NCBI RefSeq assembly: GCF_003019255.1
Contig: NZ_CP027846.1
Span: 2,418,001 to 2,482,000, forward strand
Direction: 5' to 3'
DNA from: Staphylococcus kloosii
GTDB lineage: Bacteria; Bacillota; Bacilli; Staphylococcales; Staphylococcaceae
DNA length: 64,000 bases
This document shows, in pieces, positions 37,467 to 46,585 of this stretch. The position numbers were made by a program, and so were the translations under genes. Each line of letters begins with the position of its first letter. The stretch's first letter is position 1. A model generated the notes under the pieces. It saw only the letters and a program-made list of their open reading frames with translations, was not told the origin of the DNA and did not search any database.

Positions 37467-39185
37467 TTAATTATTATTTAAATTTTGTGTTGTTACAAAT
37501 TGCTGGTACTTTTCATGTGATTCAATTAATGATTCATGACTTCCTATACCAGTGACACGACCTTGATCTATAAAGACAATTTGGTCTGCTTTTCTAATTG
37601 TCGAAAGTCGATGTGCAATAACTACCGTTGTTCTATTAATCATTAGTTCTTCTAATGCTTCTTGAATTTTGCGTTCACTTTCACTATCCAAGTTTGCAGT
37701 TGCTTCATCTAATAATAAAATATCTGGATTTTTAACAAAGCTACGTGCAATATCTATTCTTTGACGTTGTCCACCTGATAGTTTCACGCCTCGTTCTCCT
37801 ACCAATGTGTCATAACCTTGTTCTAAATTCATAATAAAGTCATCGCAGTTGGCTAATTTGGCATATTTTACTAATTCTTCATCAGAAACTTCGCGATTAA
37901 TACCATACAAAATATTATCTTTTATCGTACCATTCATCATCGCATTAGATTGCATGACATAGCCAATTTTATTACGCCATTCGGCAAGTGGCATATCGTA
38001 AATAGAAGCATTTCCATATGTAACAGCACCTGCATCTATATCGTACATACGTTCAATAATATTAAAAATTGTACTCTTACCAGAACCTGATGGTCCTACG
38101 AAAGCAGTAACTTTTCCAGCAGGAATTTCAAAATTCACATCATTTAAAATTGGTTTAACATCATATTTAAAATCAACTTGATCAAAATGCAAAGTACTTC
38201 CTTGAATAATATTTGCATTGGCATCATTCATAACTTCTAAAGGCTCTTGCATAATTTCATGTATCCTTGCACTTGCACCCACTGCTTTTTTATAGTCTGT
38301 AACCAACGTAGACAAATTGACTAGTGGTGATGATAGTTGTACGACGTAAAATATCATGGCAATCAATGTACCCGCAGATATTGCGCCAGATGAAATACGT
38401 AATGCTCCGAAGCCTAAAATGATAGCGATCGTTAATAACATAATTAGGCCTGACAAAGGTTGAATGATGGCTGTGATTTTCGCTTGTTTCAAACCTAATC
38501 CATAAATTCGGTTCAAATTACGATGGGCGTTATCCAATTCGTCATCTTCAGTATTTGAAACTTTCACTAATCTCATTTCTGTTAGGACACGTCCTAATAA
38601 ACCACTGAAATTCGCAATTTCTGCCTGTGTTTTTTTCGAGACATTTTGCATTACTTTACCTAAAGGAATCATAATAATGACAAATACTGGTATCGTTATA
38701 AATGTCAATAATGTCATCTTCCAATCCATGATGAATAACATAACAAAAGAACCAATAATAGTAATGGCAGACGGCAAGAGATTAGGTAATTTTTGTGAGA
38801 TAAACTCATTAATCACTTTTGTATCATCTGTTAAACGACTCATTAACTGACCACTTTCATTTTGGTCAAAAAATGGCATTTTTAGATGTATAATATGTTG
38901 CCATAATAGCGAACGTATGGCATAAATTATTTTTTCACCAATTTTACTTAATAAATACAGACCGATACCGCTTAAAATGGCATTAAGTAAAAATACGCCT
39001 ATAAAAAGTATGATAAAATTCCAATTCATGCTTTTAAAAGAAAAATTATCAACCAATTTCCCTGTAAATGCAGGAACAATCAAACCTGTAATACTTCCTA
39101 ATGATGAAATAATAACAGCTACGATAATTAATAGCGTTGGCCAATTAATCTTCTTAAATAAATAGAACAATGGATTAGCTTGCAT
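37467..39185 (-). CDS. abcA: Multidrug ABC exporter AbcA
   Basis: A 572-residue homodimeric-type exporter: membrane domain about 1-310, ATPase from about 335 with Walker A FVGPSGSGKST, signature LSGGQRQRIDIARSF and Walker B DILLLDEATANLD. In S. aureus AbcA exports hydrophobic drugs, phenol-soluble modulins and affects beta-lactam response, and is MgrA-regulated. It is divergent from pbp4, the classic arrangement. The start at 39185 matches the S. aureus protein; the upstream frame to 39302 is in the shared promoter. Confidence 0.92.
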   Translation of the reverse strand: MQANPLFYLFKKINWPTLLIIVAVIISSLGSITGLIVPAFTGKLVDNFSFKSMNWNFIILFIGVFLLNAILSGIGLYLLSKIGEKIIYAIRSLLWQHIIHLKMPFFDQNESGQLMSRLTDDTKVINEFISQKLPNLLPSAITIIGSFVMLFIMDWKMTLLTFITIPVFVIIMIPLGKVMQNVSKKTQAEIANFSGLLGRVLTEMRLVKVSNTEDDELDNAHRNLNRIYGLGLKQAKITAIIQPLSGLIMLLTIAIILGFGALRISSGAISAGTLIAMIFYVVQLSSPLVNLSTLVTDYKKAVGASARIHEIMQEPLEVMNDANANIIQGSTLHFDQVDFKYDVKPILNDVNFEIPAGKVTAFVGPSGSGKSTIFNIIERMYDIDAGAVTYGNASIYDMPLAEWRNKIGYVMQSNAMMNGTIKDNILYGINREVSDEELVKYAKLANCDDFIMNLEQGYDTLVGERGVKLSGGQRQRIDIARSFVKNPDILLLDEATANLDSESERKIQEALEELMINRTTVVIAHRLSTIRKADQIVFIDQGRVTGIGSHESLIESHEKYQQFVTTQNLNNN

Positions 39186-39417
39186 AGCGTTGTGTACCTC
39201 TTTTTCTATTAATAATTTTATGCTAGGACTTAAACAGTTAAATCCACTCAATACTATGATAACATTTTTTATTCGGAAAATATTAAATATTGTTATCAAC
39301 ATTTATGTATTAAACTTTGTTGCTTTCTATTACCTATATTCATTTATTAATTTTACCCAGTATGCTAAAATACTTCTATTATTAAAAAAGAGAATATGTT
39401 AAGAGGGTTTGTAATTT
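39186..39417. promoter_or_regulatory. Divergent abcA-pbp4 promoter region
   Basis: 232 bp shared by both genes. Toward pbp4 an extended -10 (TGCTAAAAT, ending 39371) sits 17 bp from a weak TTTATT -35. In S. aureus this region is bound by regulators of both genes; no operator can be defined here. Confidence 0.45.
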
Positions 39418-40707
39418 ATGAGAAAGTTAATTCTAATAATGGTAATGCTATTCTTTATATCTACAATATCATCACCATTCGCTAACGCTGAAAGTGAAAC
39501 TCCGACAAGTATTGCTAATCAATATGGCTACAATGTTTCTGATGCCTATCAACCTAAAGGGGCTGCAAACATTTCGCAAACAGGTCAAATATTATATCAA
39601 TATAATATTGACCAAAAATGGTACACAGCATCTATGGCTAAACAAATGACAATGTATTTAACATTGTTAGAAATTAAAAAAGGTAATTTGTCGTTAAATG
39701 ATAAAGTTAAAATCACTGACGATCATTATAGAATGTCGACTTTACCTGAATTGAGTAACACGAAGTTATATCCTGGTGAAACTTATACGATCAAAGAGCT
39801 ATTACAAATTACTGTTTCTGCTTCTAGTAACGCAGCAGCATTAATATTAGCCGACAAAGTTTCTGGCAATACTTCAGATTTTACAGATTTAATGAATAAA
39901 AAAGCTAAAGAAATCGGTATGACTAATACTCACTTCGTAAATCCAACAGGTGCAGAAAATAAACAGCTTAAAGACTTTGTACCAAAACGTTACAAAGATG
40001 AAGATAGTACGATGTCTACAACAAGAGACTTTGAAATATTGTCTCAACGCGTAGTGCAAGATACACCATCTATTCTTGATTTCACTAAGAAAGTTGCTCC
40101 GACACAACACGGCGTTACATATTACACATACAACCATTCATTAGAAGGTGCCGATATGAGCTTAAAAGGTACTGATGGTTTGAAAACAGGTTCAAGTGAT
40201 TTAGCCAATTACAACCATACAATAACGACAAAAAGAAATGGTTTCAGAATAACGCAAACTATCATGGGCGCAGGTAACTACAATAAATTTGGTGGCGAAA
40301 AACAACGTAACATGATGGGTAACGCTATGATTAATAAATCATTCGATCAATATAAATACGAAAAAATATTGAGCAAAGGCGAACATAAAATCAACGGCAA
40401 AAAGTACTTTGTAGAAAAAGATTTGTATGATGTATTACCTAAAAACGCAACTTCAAAAGATTACAAATTCGTAATTAAAGATAAAAAGGTTCATATAGAT
40501 TATGACCGTGAATTTATCTCAGATAAATATGGACCACCTTCTGTTAAAGTGAAAAAACCTTTAGTACACCAAGCTACAACTATCGTTAAAACAACATGGG
40601 ATGACCACCCTGTATTAACATTATTAGGCTTAGTACTCATTATTGCTGCATGTGCAATATTAATTTATTTATTAATCGACTTTATTAGACGAAGAAGCAA
40701 TAAATAA
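39418..40707 (+). CDS. pbp4: Penicillin-binding protein 4 (DD-transpeptidase/carboxypeptidase)
   Basis: A 429-residue low-molecular-mass PBP. Signal peptide 1-24 (ANA cut), catalytic motifs SxxK at Ser72-Lys75 (SMAK), SxN at 136-138 (SSN) and KTG at 256-258, then a beta-rich domain and a C-terminal helix (about 400-422) anchoring it. In S. aureus PBP4 makes the last crosslinks in peptidoglycan; wall teichoic acid directs its septal placement, which fits its position next to the tag cluster. AAGAGGGT precedes the ATG. Confidence 0.94.
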   Translation: MRKLILIMVMLFFISTISSPFANAESETPTSIANQYGYNVSDAYQPKGAANISQTGQILYQYNIDQKWYTASMAKQMTMYLTLLEIKKGNLSLNDKVKITDDHYRMSTLPELSNTKLYPGETYTIKELLQITVSASSNAAALILADKVSGNTSDFTDLMNKKAKEIGMTNTHFVNPTGAENKQLKDFVPKRYKDEDSTMSTTRDFEILSQRVVQDTPSILDFTKKVAPTQHGVTYYTYNHSLEGADMSLKGTDGLKTGSSDLANYNHTITTKRNGFRITQTIMGAGNYNKFGGEKQRNMMGNAMINKSFDQYKYEKILSKGEHKINGKKYFVEKDLYDVLPKNATSKDYKFVIKDKKVHIDYDREFISDKYGPPSVKVKKPLVHQATTIVKTTWDDHPVLTLLGLVLIIAACAILIYLLIDFIRRRSNK

Positions 40708-40723
40708 TAAGACATAATATTTT

Positions 40724-40766
40724 AAAAGCAATTTCTATTGAAATAATATAGAAATTGCTTTTTTAT
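40724..40766 (+). terminator. Terminator after pbp4
   Basis: AAAAGCAATTTCTAT (40724-40738) pairs with ATAGAAATTGCTTTT (40748-40762), T-run follows. Confidence 0.92.
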
Positions 40767-40804
40767 ATAAAGATATTCAAAAAAGTATTAGACAGAAATA
40801 TTCA

Positions 40805-41112
40805 ATCATGTTATAACCTCTATACATAAGGCTCCTCGTTAATTTGGTTTTTGTCATGATTAATTAAATTATATGAGCGTGCTTTATTTTTTGTATAAAA
40901 TTTTAACTTTGTAATGATTTTGCAAAGTGCTGACGCCTGAGGGAAGCGTATGAGTGAGAGACTACAGGCTCGAACCATACTATCCTAAATCAAGGCAAGC
41001 ATGCACGAACAAAATCGTAGATTATAATAAAAAAATAGCACCTCATTTGTACTGAATAAATCAGTAGAATGAGGTGTTATTTGATTTAAGTTAGGAATTA
41101 TGTCCCAAACTC
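40805..41112 (-). repeat. IS1182-like leader remnant, inverted copy 1
   Basis: About 300 bp that match, in reverse orientation, 45913-46205 at roughly 90% identity. Read on the minus strand it runs from GAGTTTGGGACATAATTCC through a terminator-like hairpin (AATAACACCTCATT with AATGAGGTGC), a conserved block containing CTCAGGCGTCAGCACTTTG, to an ATG at 40827 that begins a transposase-like MYRGYNM and stops after a few codons. The rest of the element is gone. It occupies the 436-bp gap between pbp4 and tagD. Confidence 0.8.
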
Positions 41113-41143
41113 TTTGCCTTAGAATTAACGTACAAACCTTACT

Positions 41144-41542
41144 TTATTTAGCTTCGTCGCCGTATAATTCTTTTTTAATTTGAGTAGTTGAAATACCTTC
41201 TGTACGTTTAAGATAAACGACTTCACATTTATCTTTTAGGAAGTCGAATTCGCCTTCCCAATCGTGTCCCATTACGAAGGTATCTACTTCGAAACGTTCA
41301 ACGTCTTTTTCTTTTTGTCCCCAGCCTTCTTCAGCAATTACGAGATCTACATAACGTATCGCTTCAAGCATTACTTTTCTTTGTTCAAAATTATAGTATG
41401 ATTTTTTATCTTTGATACGATTGAATTCATCTGAAGACAATGCAACGATAAGATAATCACCCATTTCACGGGCTCTTCTTAATAATTCTATATGCCCATA
41501 ATGTAATAAATCATAAGTACCATAAGTAATTACTCTCTTCAT
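41144..41542 (-). CDS. tagD: Glycerol-3-phosphate cytidylyltransferase TagD (TarD)
   Basis: A 132-residue cytidylyltransferase making CDP-glycerol for teichoic acid. Motifs: GTYDLLHYGHIELL with His14 and His17 (HxGH), and RTEGISTTQIKKEL near the end. Length matches the family exactly. Ends 31 bp from the inverted IS-leader copy and follows tagX after 98 bp. Confidence 0.95.
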   Translation of the reverse strand: MKRVITYGTYDLLHYGHIELLRRAREMGDYLIVALSSDEFNRIKDKKSYYNFEQRKVMLEAIRYVDLVIAEEGWGQKEKDVERFEVDTFVMGHDWEGEFDFLKDKCEVVYLKRTEGISTTQIKKELYGDEAK

Positions 41543-41640
41543 TATAAATACTCCCTAAAGTTATTATATGTCTAGCCATATTAAAATAAATTATAGCATA
41601 TACTTTTTATTAATACTAATAGATTAAAAGTATATAAATT

Positions 41641-42699
41641 TTATCTTTTTAATATTTTTTTTAGCTTCAACTTACCTCTAAACTTAGCTTTATGCGGTAA
41701 TATTTCGACTTTAAAGCGATAGTAATTGGGACGACCGATACCTACATAATGTAACGTGTTTCGCCATTCTTCATATAATGCTTTAGTCCAACCTCTACAT
41801 CCTTGTTCGACAACTTTTACAATTCTAAATAATGATTCACCTTCATAATCAGTGCTTTGCATCGCTTTAATATAAGTAGTCACACTATTAATTAAAGCTT
41901 CAGTAACTAGATTATTTGAAGTCACGTAAGCTTGTATCAAGTAGCTAACTATAAGTTCGTCCATGCGATAACTATAGTAGCGTCTTACGTGTTCTAATAA
42001 TAATTCATCCATCACACGTTCTCGCACTTTTAAAGCATCTGCCATATACGCTAAAAAACGTTCTGTACGTTGTTCAGTAACAGATCCTTCAACCTCATTA
42101 TAGGCGTAGACAATATTAGGCAATAATTGAATATCACTCGCTTTTTTATAAGCTTTAGCGATAAAGGTATGTTCTTCACAAAAAACTACATCCTCGTCGA
42201 AACGTAAATCAGCAAATTTGGCGTTGAACATTTTAGCTCCAGGTCCGATAGATTGTAATACTTCTGGACATTGCGCTAGGTTTACTTTTTCAAATTTATT
42301 AAGTCCTTTATGTGTTGGAATATGTTGCCATTCGCCATCTTTCCCTCTCCCAATTTGTCCTATCACAATATCGACCGCTTCATCTTTAATATAATAATCA
42401 GCCATATAATCGATGCGACTAGGTAAAAATTGATCATCAGCATCTAGAAACATAAACACGTCACTCGTCATTTGTGCTAGTCCGTTGTTACGGCTAACGG
42501 CCGCGCCTTTATTCTCTTGATTTATAATTTTTATATTTTTATATTCTTTTGCCAATTGTTCTAGCACTTCTTGTGTCTTATCAGTAGAGCCATCATTAAC
42601 ACAAATAATTTCATAATCGTGTTTTGTATCAATAGATGATACGGCCCTACGTATCGTTTGTTCTGCATTAAAAACTGGAATAATGAAGGCTATTTTCAT
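41641..42699 (-). CDS. tagX: Teichoic acid glycosyltransferase TagX
   Basis: A 352-residue GT-A (GT2 family) glycosyltransferase. N-terminal FIIPVFNAEQTIRRAV, nucleotide-binding ICVNDGSTDKT and the metal-binding DADDQF (DxD) are visible. In the staphylococcal tag cluster TagX has no firmly proven reaction. Its ATG overlaps the tagB stop by four bases. Confidence 0.9.
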   Translation of the reverse strand: MKIAFIIPVFNAEQTIRRAVSSIDTKHDYEIICVNDGSTDKTQEVLEQLAKEYKNIKIINQENKGAAVSRNNGLAQMTSDVFMFLDADDQFLPSRIDYMADYYIKDEAVDIVIGQIGRGKDGEWQHIPTHKGLNKFEKVNLAQCPEVLQSIGPGAKMFNAKFADLRFDEDVVFCEEHTFIAKAYKKASDIQLLPNIVYAYNEVEGSVTEQRTERFLAYMADALKVRERVMDELLLEHVRRYYSYRMDELIVSYLIQAYVTSNNLVTEALINSVTTYIKAMQSTDYEGESLFRIVKVVEQGCRGWTKALYEEWRNTLHYVGIGRPNYYRFKVEILPHKAKFRGKLKLKKILKR

Positions 42700-43787
42700 T
42701 TGTTAGTCTCCTCTTCAATAAAATGAATAACGTCTTCCGTACTTTGTTGTGTATTAAATTTATGCCATTCCTTAAATAAAGGTTGGAATTGTGTGTCACC
42801 ATTTTGGATAAGTTCAATTAATTCGTCCTCAGTAAATGCTTTATAAGTATTAGGTATATCTTTATAAAAGCGATTTAATCCTCTATCTTTATCATAATCA
42901 TCTTCATCGTAGACATAAAAGATAGCTGGTTTATTTAATAAACTTGCTTCAATTGCTAAAGAACTGTAATCAGTAATAATGATATCTGCCATAATCATAA
43001 GCGATTGAATATCTAACGTTGTCTGAGAATTACTCGCTACTGCTGGATGTAATTTGTTTAACAATGTATAGTCATCAAGTTGTTGTTCAAATTTTTGTTT
43101 ATTAATGTGTCGATTAGCCTTTTGTTTTTCTCTATAAGTTGGTAAATAGACTGCAACCTTACCTTCTATATTATATTCCGTTTTAAGTTGCTGTTGTTGA
43201 AGCCTTATATCCATTTCATTATAAGCGCTCAGTCTAGGTAAACCAGTCGGTAAAATTTGGTCATCACGTGCCTCAAATGATTCCTTGAAACATTGTGCCA
43301 TTGGTTCTCCACCTACTAAATAGTAATCCGTCGCTTGATATACACGACGATATTGTTCAACTTGCGTAGCATTCGATAAATCTACTTGATGATCTGTTAA
43401 CCCAAAATTTTTCAGTGCGCCTGTCGCATGCCAAGTTTGGATAATCGTTTGTTGGCGTTTCTTTTTATAGCCGCCTAACATTAAATAATATGTGTCTATA
43501 ACAATAACTTTAGCACTACTTAGTGCACGCATATGTTTAAAAATTTGTTTGTTTCCTGCAGGTATGAATTGTACCTGCTTAAATGTTTTAACTGTTGTGC
43601 TGAGTTCAGGTTTAGCAATCACTGTTATATTATAATTTTTGTTCACTAAAGCTTTTATAATCGGCATCACATCTTCGGAAAACGTCATCATAATTACAAT
43701 GTTATTTTTTTTAATTTTATTTTTAGCAAAGATAATATTTAATATGCCGACGATTAACATATATACCTTTTTTATTACTTGTCTCAT
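42696..43787 (-). CDS. tagB: Teichoic acid glycerol-phosphate primase TagB (TarB)
   Basis: About 363 residues, CDP-glycerol glycerophosphotransferase family; adds the first glycerol phosphate to the ManNAc-GlcNAc lipid-linked disaccharide made by TagO/TagA. The N-terminal hydrophobic stretch is membrane-associated. Family signatures are IIQTWHATGALKNFGL and the C-terminal ADIIITDYSSLAIEASLLNKPAIFY. Start ambiguous between GTG 43802 and ATG 43787; GGTGGAG lies close to the latter. Confidence 0.92.
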   Translation of the reverse strand: MRQVIKKVYMLIVGILNIIFAKNKIKKNNIVIMMTFSEDVMPIIKALVNKNYNITVIAKPELSTTVKTFKQVQFIPAGNKQIFKHMRALSSAKVIVIDTYYLMLGGYKKKRQQTIIQTWHATGALKNFGLTDHQVDLSNATQVEQYRRVYQATDYYLVGGEPMAQCFKESFEARDDQILPTGLPRLSAYNEMDIRLQQQQLKTEYNIEGKVAVYLPTYREKQKANRHINKQKFEQQLDDYTLLNKLHPAVASNSQTTLDIQSLMIMADIIITDYSSLAIEASLLNKPAIFYVYDEDDYDKDRGLNRFYKDIPNTYKAFTEDELIELIQNGDTQFQPLFKEWHKFNTQQSTEDVIHFIEEETNK

Positions 43788-43851
43788 TTGCTCCACCACC
43801 ACTTATATATATCTTGCCCTTATTATATCTATCTTAGCTATAAATTTATAG

Positions 43852-43891
43852 AAAAAATCCTTTAGCCCAACATAATTCAGACTAAAGGATT
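43852..43891 (-). terminator. Terminator after tagG
   Basis: AATCCTTTAG (43856-43865) pairs with CTAAAGGATT (43882-43891), minus-strand T-run. It partly separates tagG from tagBXD. Confidence 0.85.
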
Positions 43892-43915
43892 ACAATAGTT
43901 GTATTTATCTGTTCG

Positions 43916-44716
43916 TTACATAAAGTCAGCAAAATGATCTCTATATTTCACATGTAAAATTGAACCTACTATGAATAAGACGATTACGATAGCGATATTA
44001 TATACTGCTAATTCCCAATGACTGATAAAATACCAGTCTTTATATAAAATTGCAGCTCTGTAACTTTCTGCTAAAAAGTAAACAGGATTAAGTTGCATCA
44101 CGTCTGTTACGATACCTTTAGGCGGTACGATCAAGATTGATGACACAAAGAATACAATTCTCATAAATGCTTGCATCGCCATTTGCGTATCACGAATTAG
44201 TACACCTAAGGTTGATGTCACTAATGATATTGCTGCTGTTAAAATAAATGCGTATGGCACGTATAATAACAACTGCACTGTGTAAATTGAAGGATGATAG
44301 CCTGCAAAATAACAAATAACCATGACGATGGCTAATAATCCAATATGACCATAAAATCTACTAAACACTATATACGTAGGAATAATCGACAATGGAAAAT
44401 TCATTTTCGCCACATGATTATACTTACTGGCAATAGCCTTTGTACCTTCTAAAACACCTTGGTTCACAAAGAACCACATACTAATACCTACGATTAACCA
44501 ATAGATAAAAGGCACACCATCATGGGGTGCGTTGCTTCTCATACCCAATCCAAAAACAAACCAATAAACTGCTATTTGCAAACCTGGATTTAAAAGTTCC
44601 CATGCCATGCCTAAATAGTTACTATGGTTTGATAATCTTAATTGGAATTCTGCTAATCTTTTTATTAAATAGAAATTTTTAAAATGCTCTTTAAAAACTA
44701 ACCATACTGCATTCAT
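43916..44716 (-). CDS. tagG: Wall teichoic acid ABC exporter permease TagG (TarG), copy 1
   Basis: A 266-residue ABC-2 type permease with six helices that, with TagH, flips wall teichoic acid polymer across the membrane; TarG is the target of targocil in S. aureus. Family features: SNHSNYLGMAWELLNP and YWFVFGLGMRSN. Divergent from tagH with a 392-bp intergenic region, as in S. aureus. A second gene of identical length, about 72% identical over the first 100 residues by eye, lies at 46586-47386. Confidence 0.94.
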   Translation of the reverse strand: MNAVWLVFKEHFKNFYLIKRLAEFQLRLSNHSNYLGMAWELLNPGLQIAVYWFVFGLGMRSNAPHDGVPFIYWLIVGISMWFFVNQGVLEGTKAIASKYNHVAKMNFPLSIIPTYIVFSRFYGHIGLLAIVMVICYFAGYHPSIYTVQLLLYVPYAFILTAAISLVTSTLGVLIRDTQMAMQAFMRIVFFVSSILIVPPKGIVTDVMQLNPVYFLAESYRAAILYKDWYFISHWELAVYNIAIVIVLFIVGSILHVKYRDHFADFM

Positions 44717-45108
44717 CTATATAAACCACGCTTTCAAACGATTTACTCTTTTTTATCATCAAAATTATTTAATATTATAAGTTATTCATTACATTGTTTG
44801 CACAATAATCGATTATACATTATTTTAGAAAAGGATGTAAACTTACTACATAATAAAACAAAGTTTAACTTAATTCATAACTTAATGTTATAATGATTTT
44901 CGAATATTCAAACCATACATTTAATTGTATTTTACAATATTTATTATCTTTAAAGTTGATTTAACCATACAAATTCAGTAAAATTTAACAATTGAAACTG
45001 ATATTTGTATTCATCGTTCTCACCTACTTTACAATAGGTTTATAAATTTAACAACTCATTTAATATATAATATAATTCAAGGTAATTGGAAATAAGGAAG
45101 GTAAAATT
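44717..45108. promoter_or_regulatory. Divergent tagG-tagH promoter region
   Basis: 392 bp, very AT-rich, no ORF. A weak promoter toward tagH (TTAACT 44865-44870, TATAAT 44889-44894, 18-bp spacer) is one candidate. No palindromic operator stands out. Confidence 0.4.
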
Positions 45109-45903
45109 ATGACTGTATCGGTAAACATTGAACACGTATCGAAAGAATACCGTATTTATCGCAATAACAAAGAACGTATTAAAGATGTTTTAGTACCATT
45201 CCATAAAAATAAAACTTTTTACGCGTTAAACGATTTATCATTAACCGCTCATGAAGGTGATGTTATAGGCTTAGTAGGCATCAACGGCTCAGGCAAGTCT
45301 ACACTGAGTAACATGATCGGTGGTTCACTCGCACCAAGTACAGGTAATATTTCTCGTAATGGCGAAGTGAGTGTTATTGCAATCAATGCTGGTTTAAATG
45401 GTCAACTTACTGGCATGGAGAATATCGAATTCAAAATGCTTTGTATGGGCTTCAATAAAAAACAAATAAAAGAATTTACACCACAAATTGTAGAATTTAG
45501 CGAACTTGGTGAATTCATTTATCAACCAGTTAAAAAATATTCAAGTGGTATGCGGGCTAAGTTAGGATTTTCAATTAACATTACGACAAACCCTGATATT
45601 TTAGTTATTGACGAAGCTTTATCCGTCGGTGACCAAACTTTTGCCCAAAAATGTTTAGACAAAATTTATGAATATAAAGAACAGAAAAAAACAATTTTCT
45701 TTGTCAGCCATAACATGAAACAAGTTAAAGACTTTTGTACTAAAATAGCATGGATTGAGGGCGGAAAATTAAAAGACTTTGGCGAATTAGAAGATGTCTT
45801 ACCTCAATATGAAAAGTTTTTAAACGACTTTAAGAAACGCTCTGCTAAAGAACAAAAACAATTTAGAAGCGAGTTGGACAGCTCACGTTTCGTAGTAAAA
45901 TAA
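45109..45903 (+). CDS. tagH: Wall teichoic acid ABC exporter ATPase TagH (TarH)
   Basis: A 264-residue ATPase: Walker A LVGINGSGKST, signature YSSGMRAKLGF, Walker B ILVIDEALSVGDQ and H-loop FVSHNMKQVK. It powers export of wall teichoic acid through TagG. Only one tagH is present here for two tagG genes. AAGGAAGGT precedes the ATG. The gene ends nine bases before the second IS-leader copy. Confidence 0.94.
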   Translation: MTVSVNIEHVSKEYRIYRNNKERIKDVLVPFHKNKTFYALNDLSLTAHEGDVIGLVGINGSGKSTLSNMIGGSLAPSTGNISRNGEVSVIAINAGLNGQLTGMENIEFKMLCMGFNKKQIKEFTPQIVEFSELGEFIYQPVKKYSSGMRAKLGFSINITTNPDILVIDEALSVGDQTFAQKCLDKIYEYKEQKKTIFFVSHNMKQVKDFCTKIAWIEGGKLKDFGELEDVLPQYEKFLNDFKKRSAKEQKQFRSELDSSRFVVK

Positions 45904-45912
45904 TTAAAAAAA

Positions 45913-46205
45913 GAGTCTAGGACATAATTCCTAACTCAAACTAAATAACACCTCATTCTACTGATTTATTCAGTAAAAATGAGGTGTTATTTTTTTAATC
46001 TGCGATTTTGTTCGTGCATGCTTGCCTAGGGTATGGTTCGAGCCTGTAGTCTCTCACTCATACGCTTCCCTCAGGCGTCAGCACTTTACAAAATCGTTAC
46101 AAATTTAAAATTTTATACAAAAAATAAAGCACGCTCGTATAATTTAATTAATCATGACAAAAACCAAATTAACGAGGTACCTTATGTATAAAGATTATAA
46201 TATGT
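45913..46205 (+). repeat. IS1182-like leader remnant, inverted copy 2
   Basis: Inverted partner of 40805-41112. It begins GAGTCTAGGACATAATTCC, includes a strong hairpin of AATAACACCTCATT and AATGAGGTGTTATTT that may terminate tagH, a conserved block with CAGGCGTCAGCACTTTACA, and leads to an ATG at 46184 opening a transposase-like MYKDYNMSQ. Confidence 0.8.
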
Positions 46206-46554
46206 CTCAAATAACGCTATCACTAAATATTGATTACAGAAAATGACATTGCACATTATATGAATCAAATTGTAGAGTCTATACCTAATGAAGAATTCTA
46301 CAGATACTAGAACTTTAATCCCATTTTTAAATAACATCACAAATAACTATTTTGATTTACCTGAGTACATTGTTGCGGATGCTAATTATGGTAGTGAAGA
46401 AAACTATAAAAATGTATTAGATTCGTTTAATCGAACACCACTCATAACATATAGTATGTATTTAAAAGAACAAGCGAAGTAATATAAAGAAAATGCATTT
46501 AACACTCTAAATTGGACTTACGATGAAATAAGATATGTCGTTACGGGGGAAATT
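46184..46554 (+). pseudogene. IS1182-family transposase, frameshifted and internally deleted
   Basis: The first frame gives MYKDYNMSQITLSLN then stops at 46244; a shifted frame continues QENDIAHYMNQIVESIPNEEF, the usual N-terminal segment of IS1182-type transposases. Then sequence jumps to a C-terminal segment (RTLIPFLNNITNNYFDLPEY, VADANYGSEENYKN, RTPLITYSMYLKEQ), interrupted by a stop at 46480 and continuing AFNTLNWTYDEI. Most of the catalytic core is missing. Clearly dead; no 3' end of the element can be recognised. Confidence 0.85.
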
Positions 46555-46585
46555 TAAAGTAAAACGCGAACTTGGAATTGCTTTT

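Noticed and set aside
46288..46482. Separate 64-aa gene
   Set aside because: It is an internal fragment of an IS1182-type transposase, continuous in style with flanking fragments in other frames.
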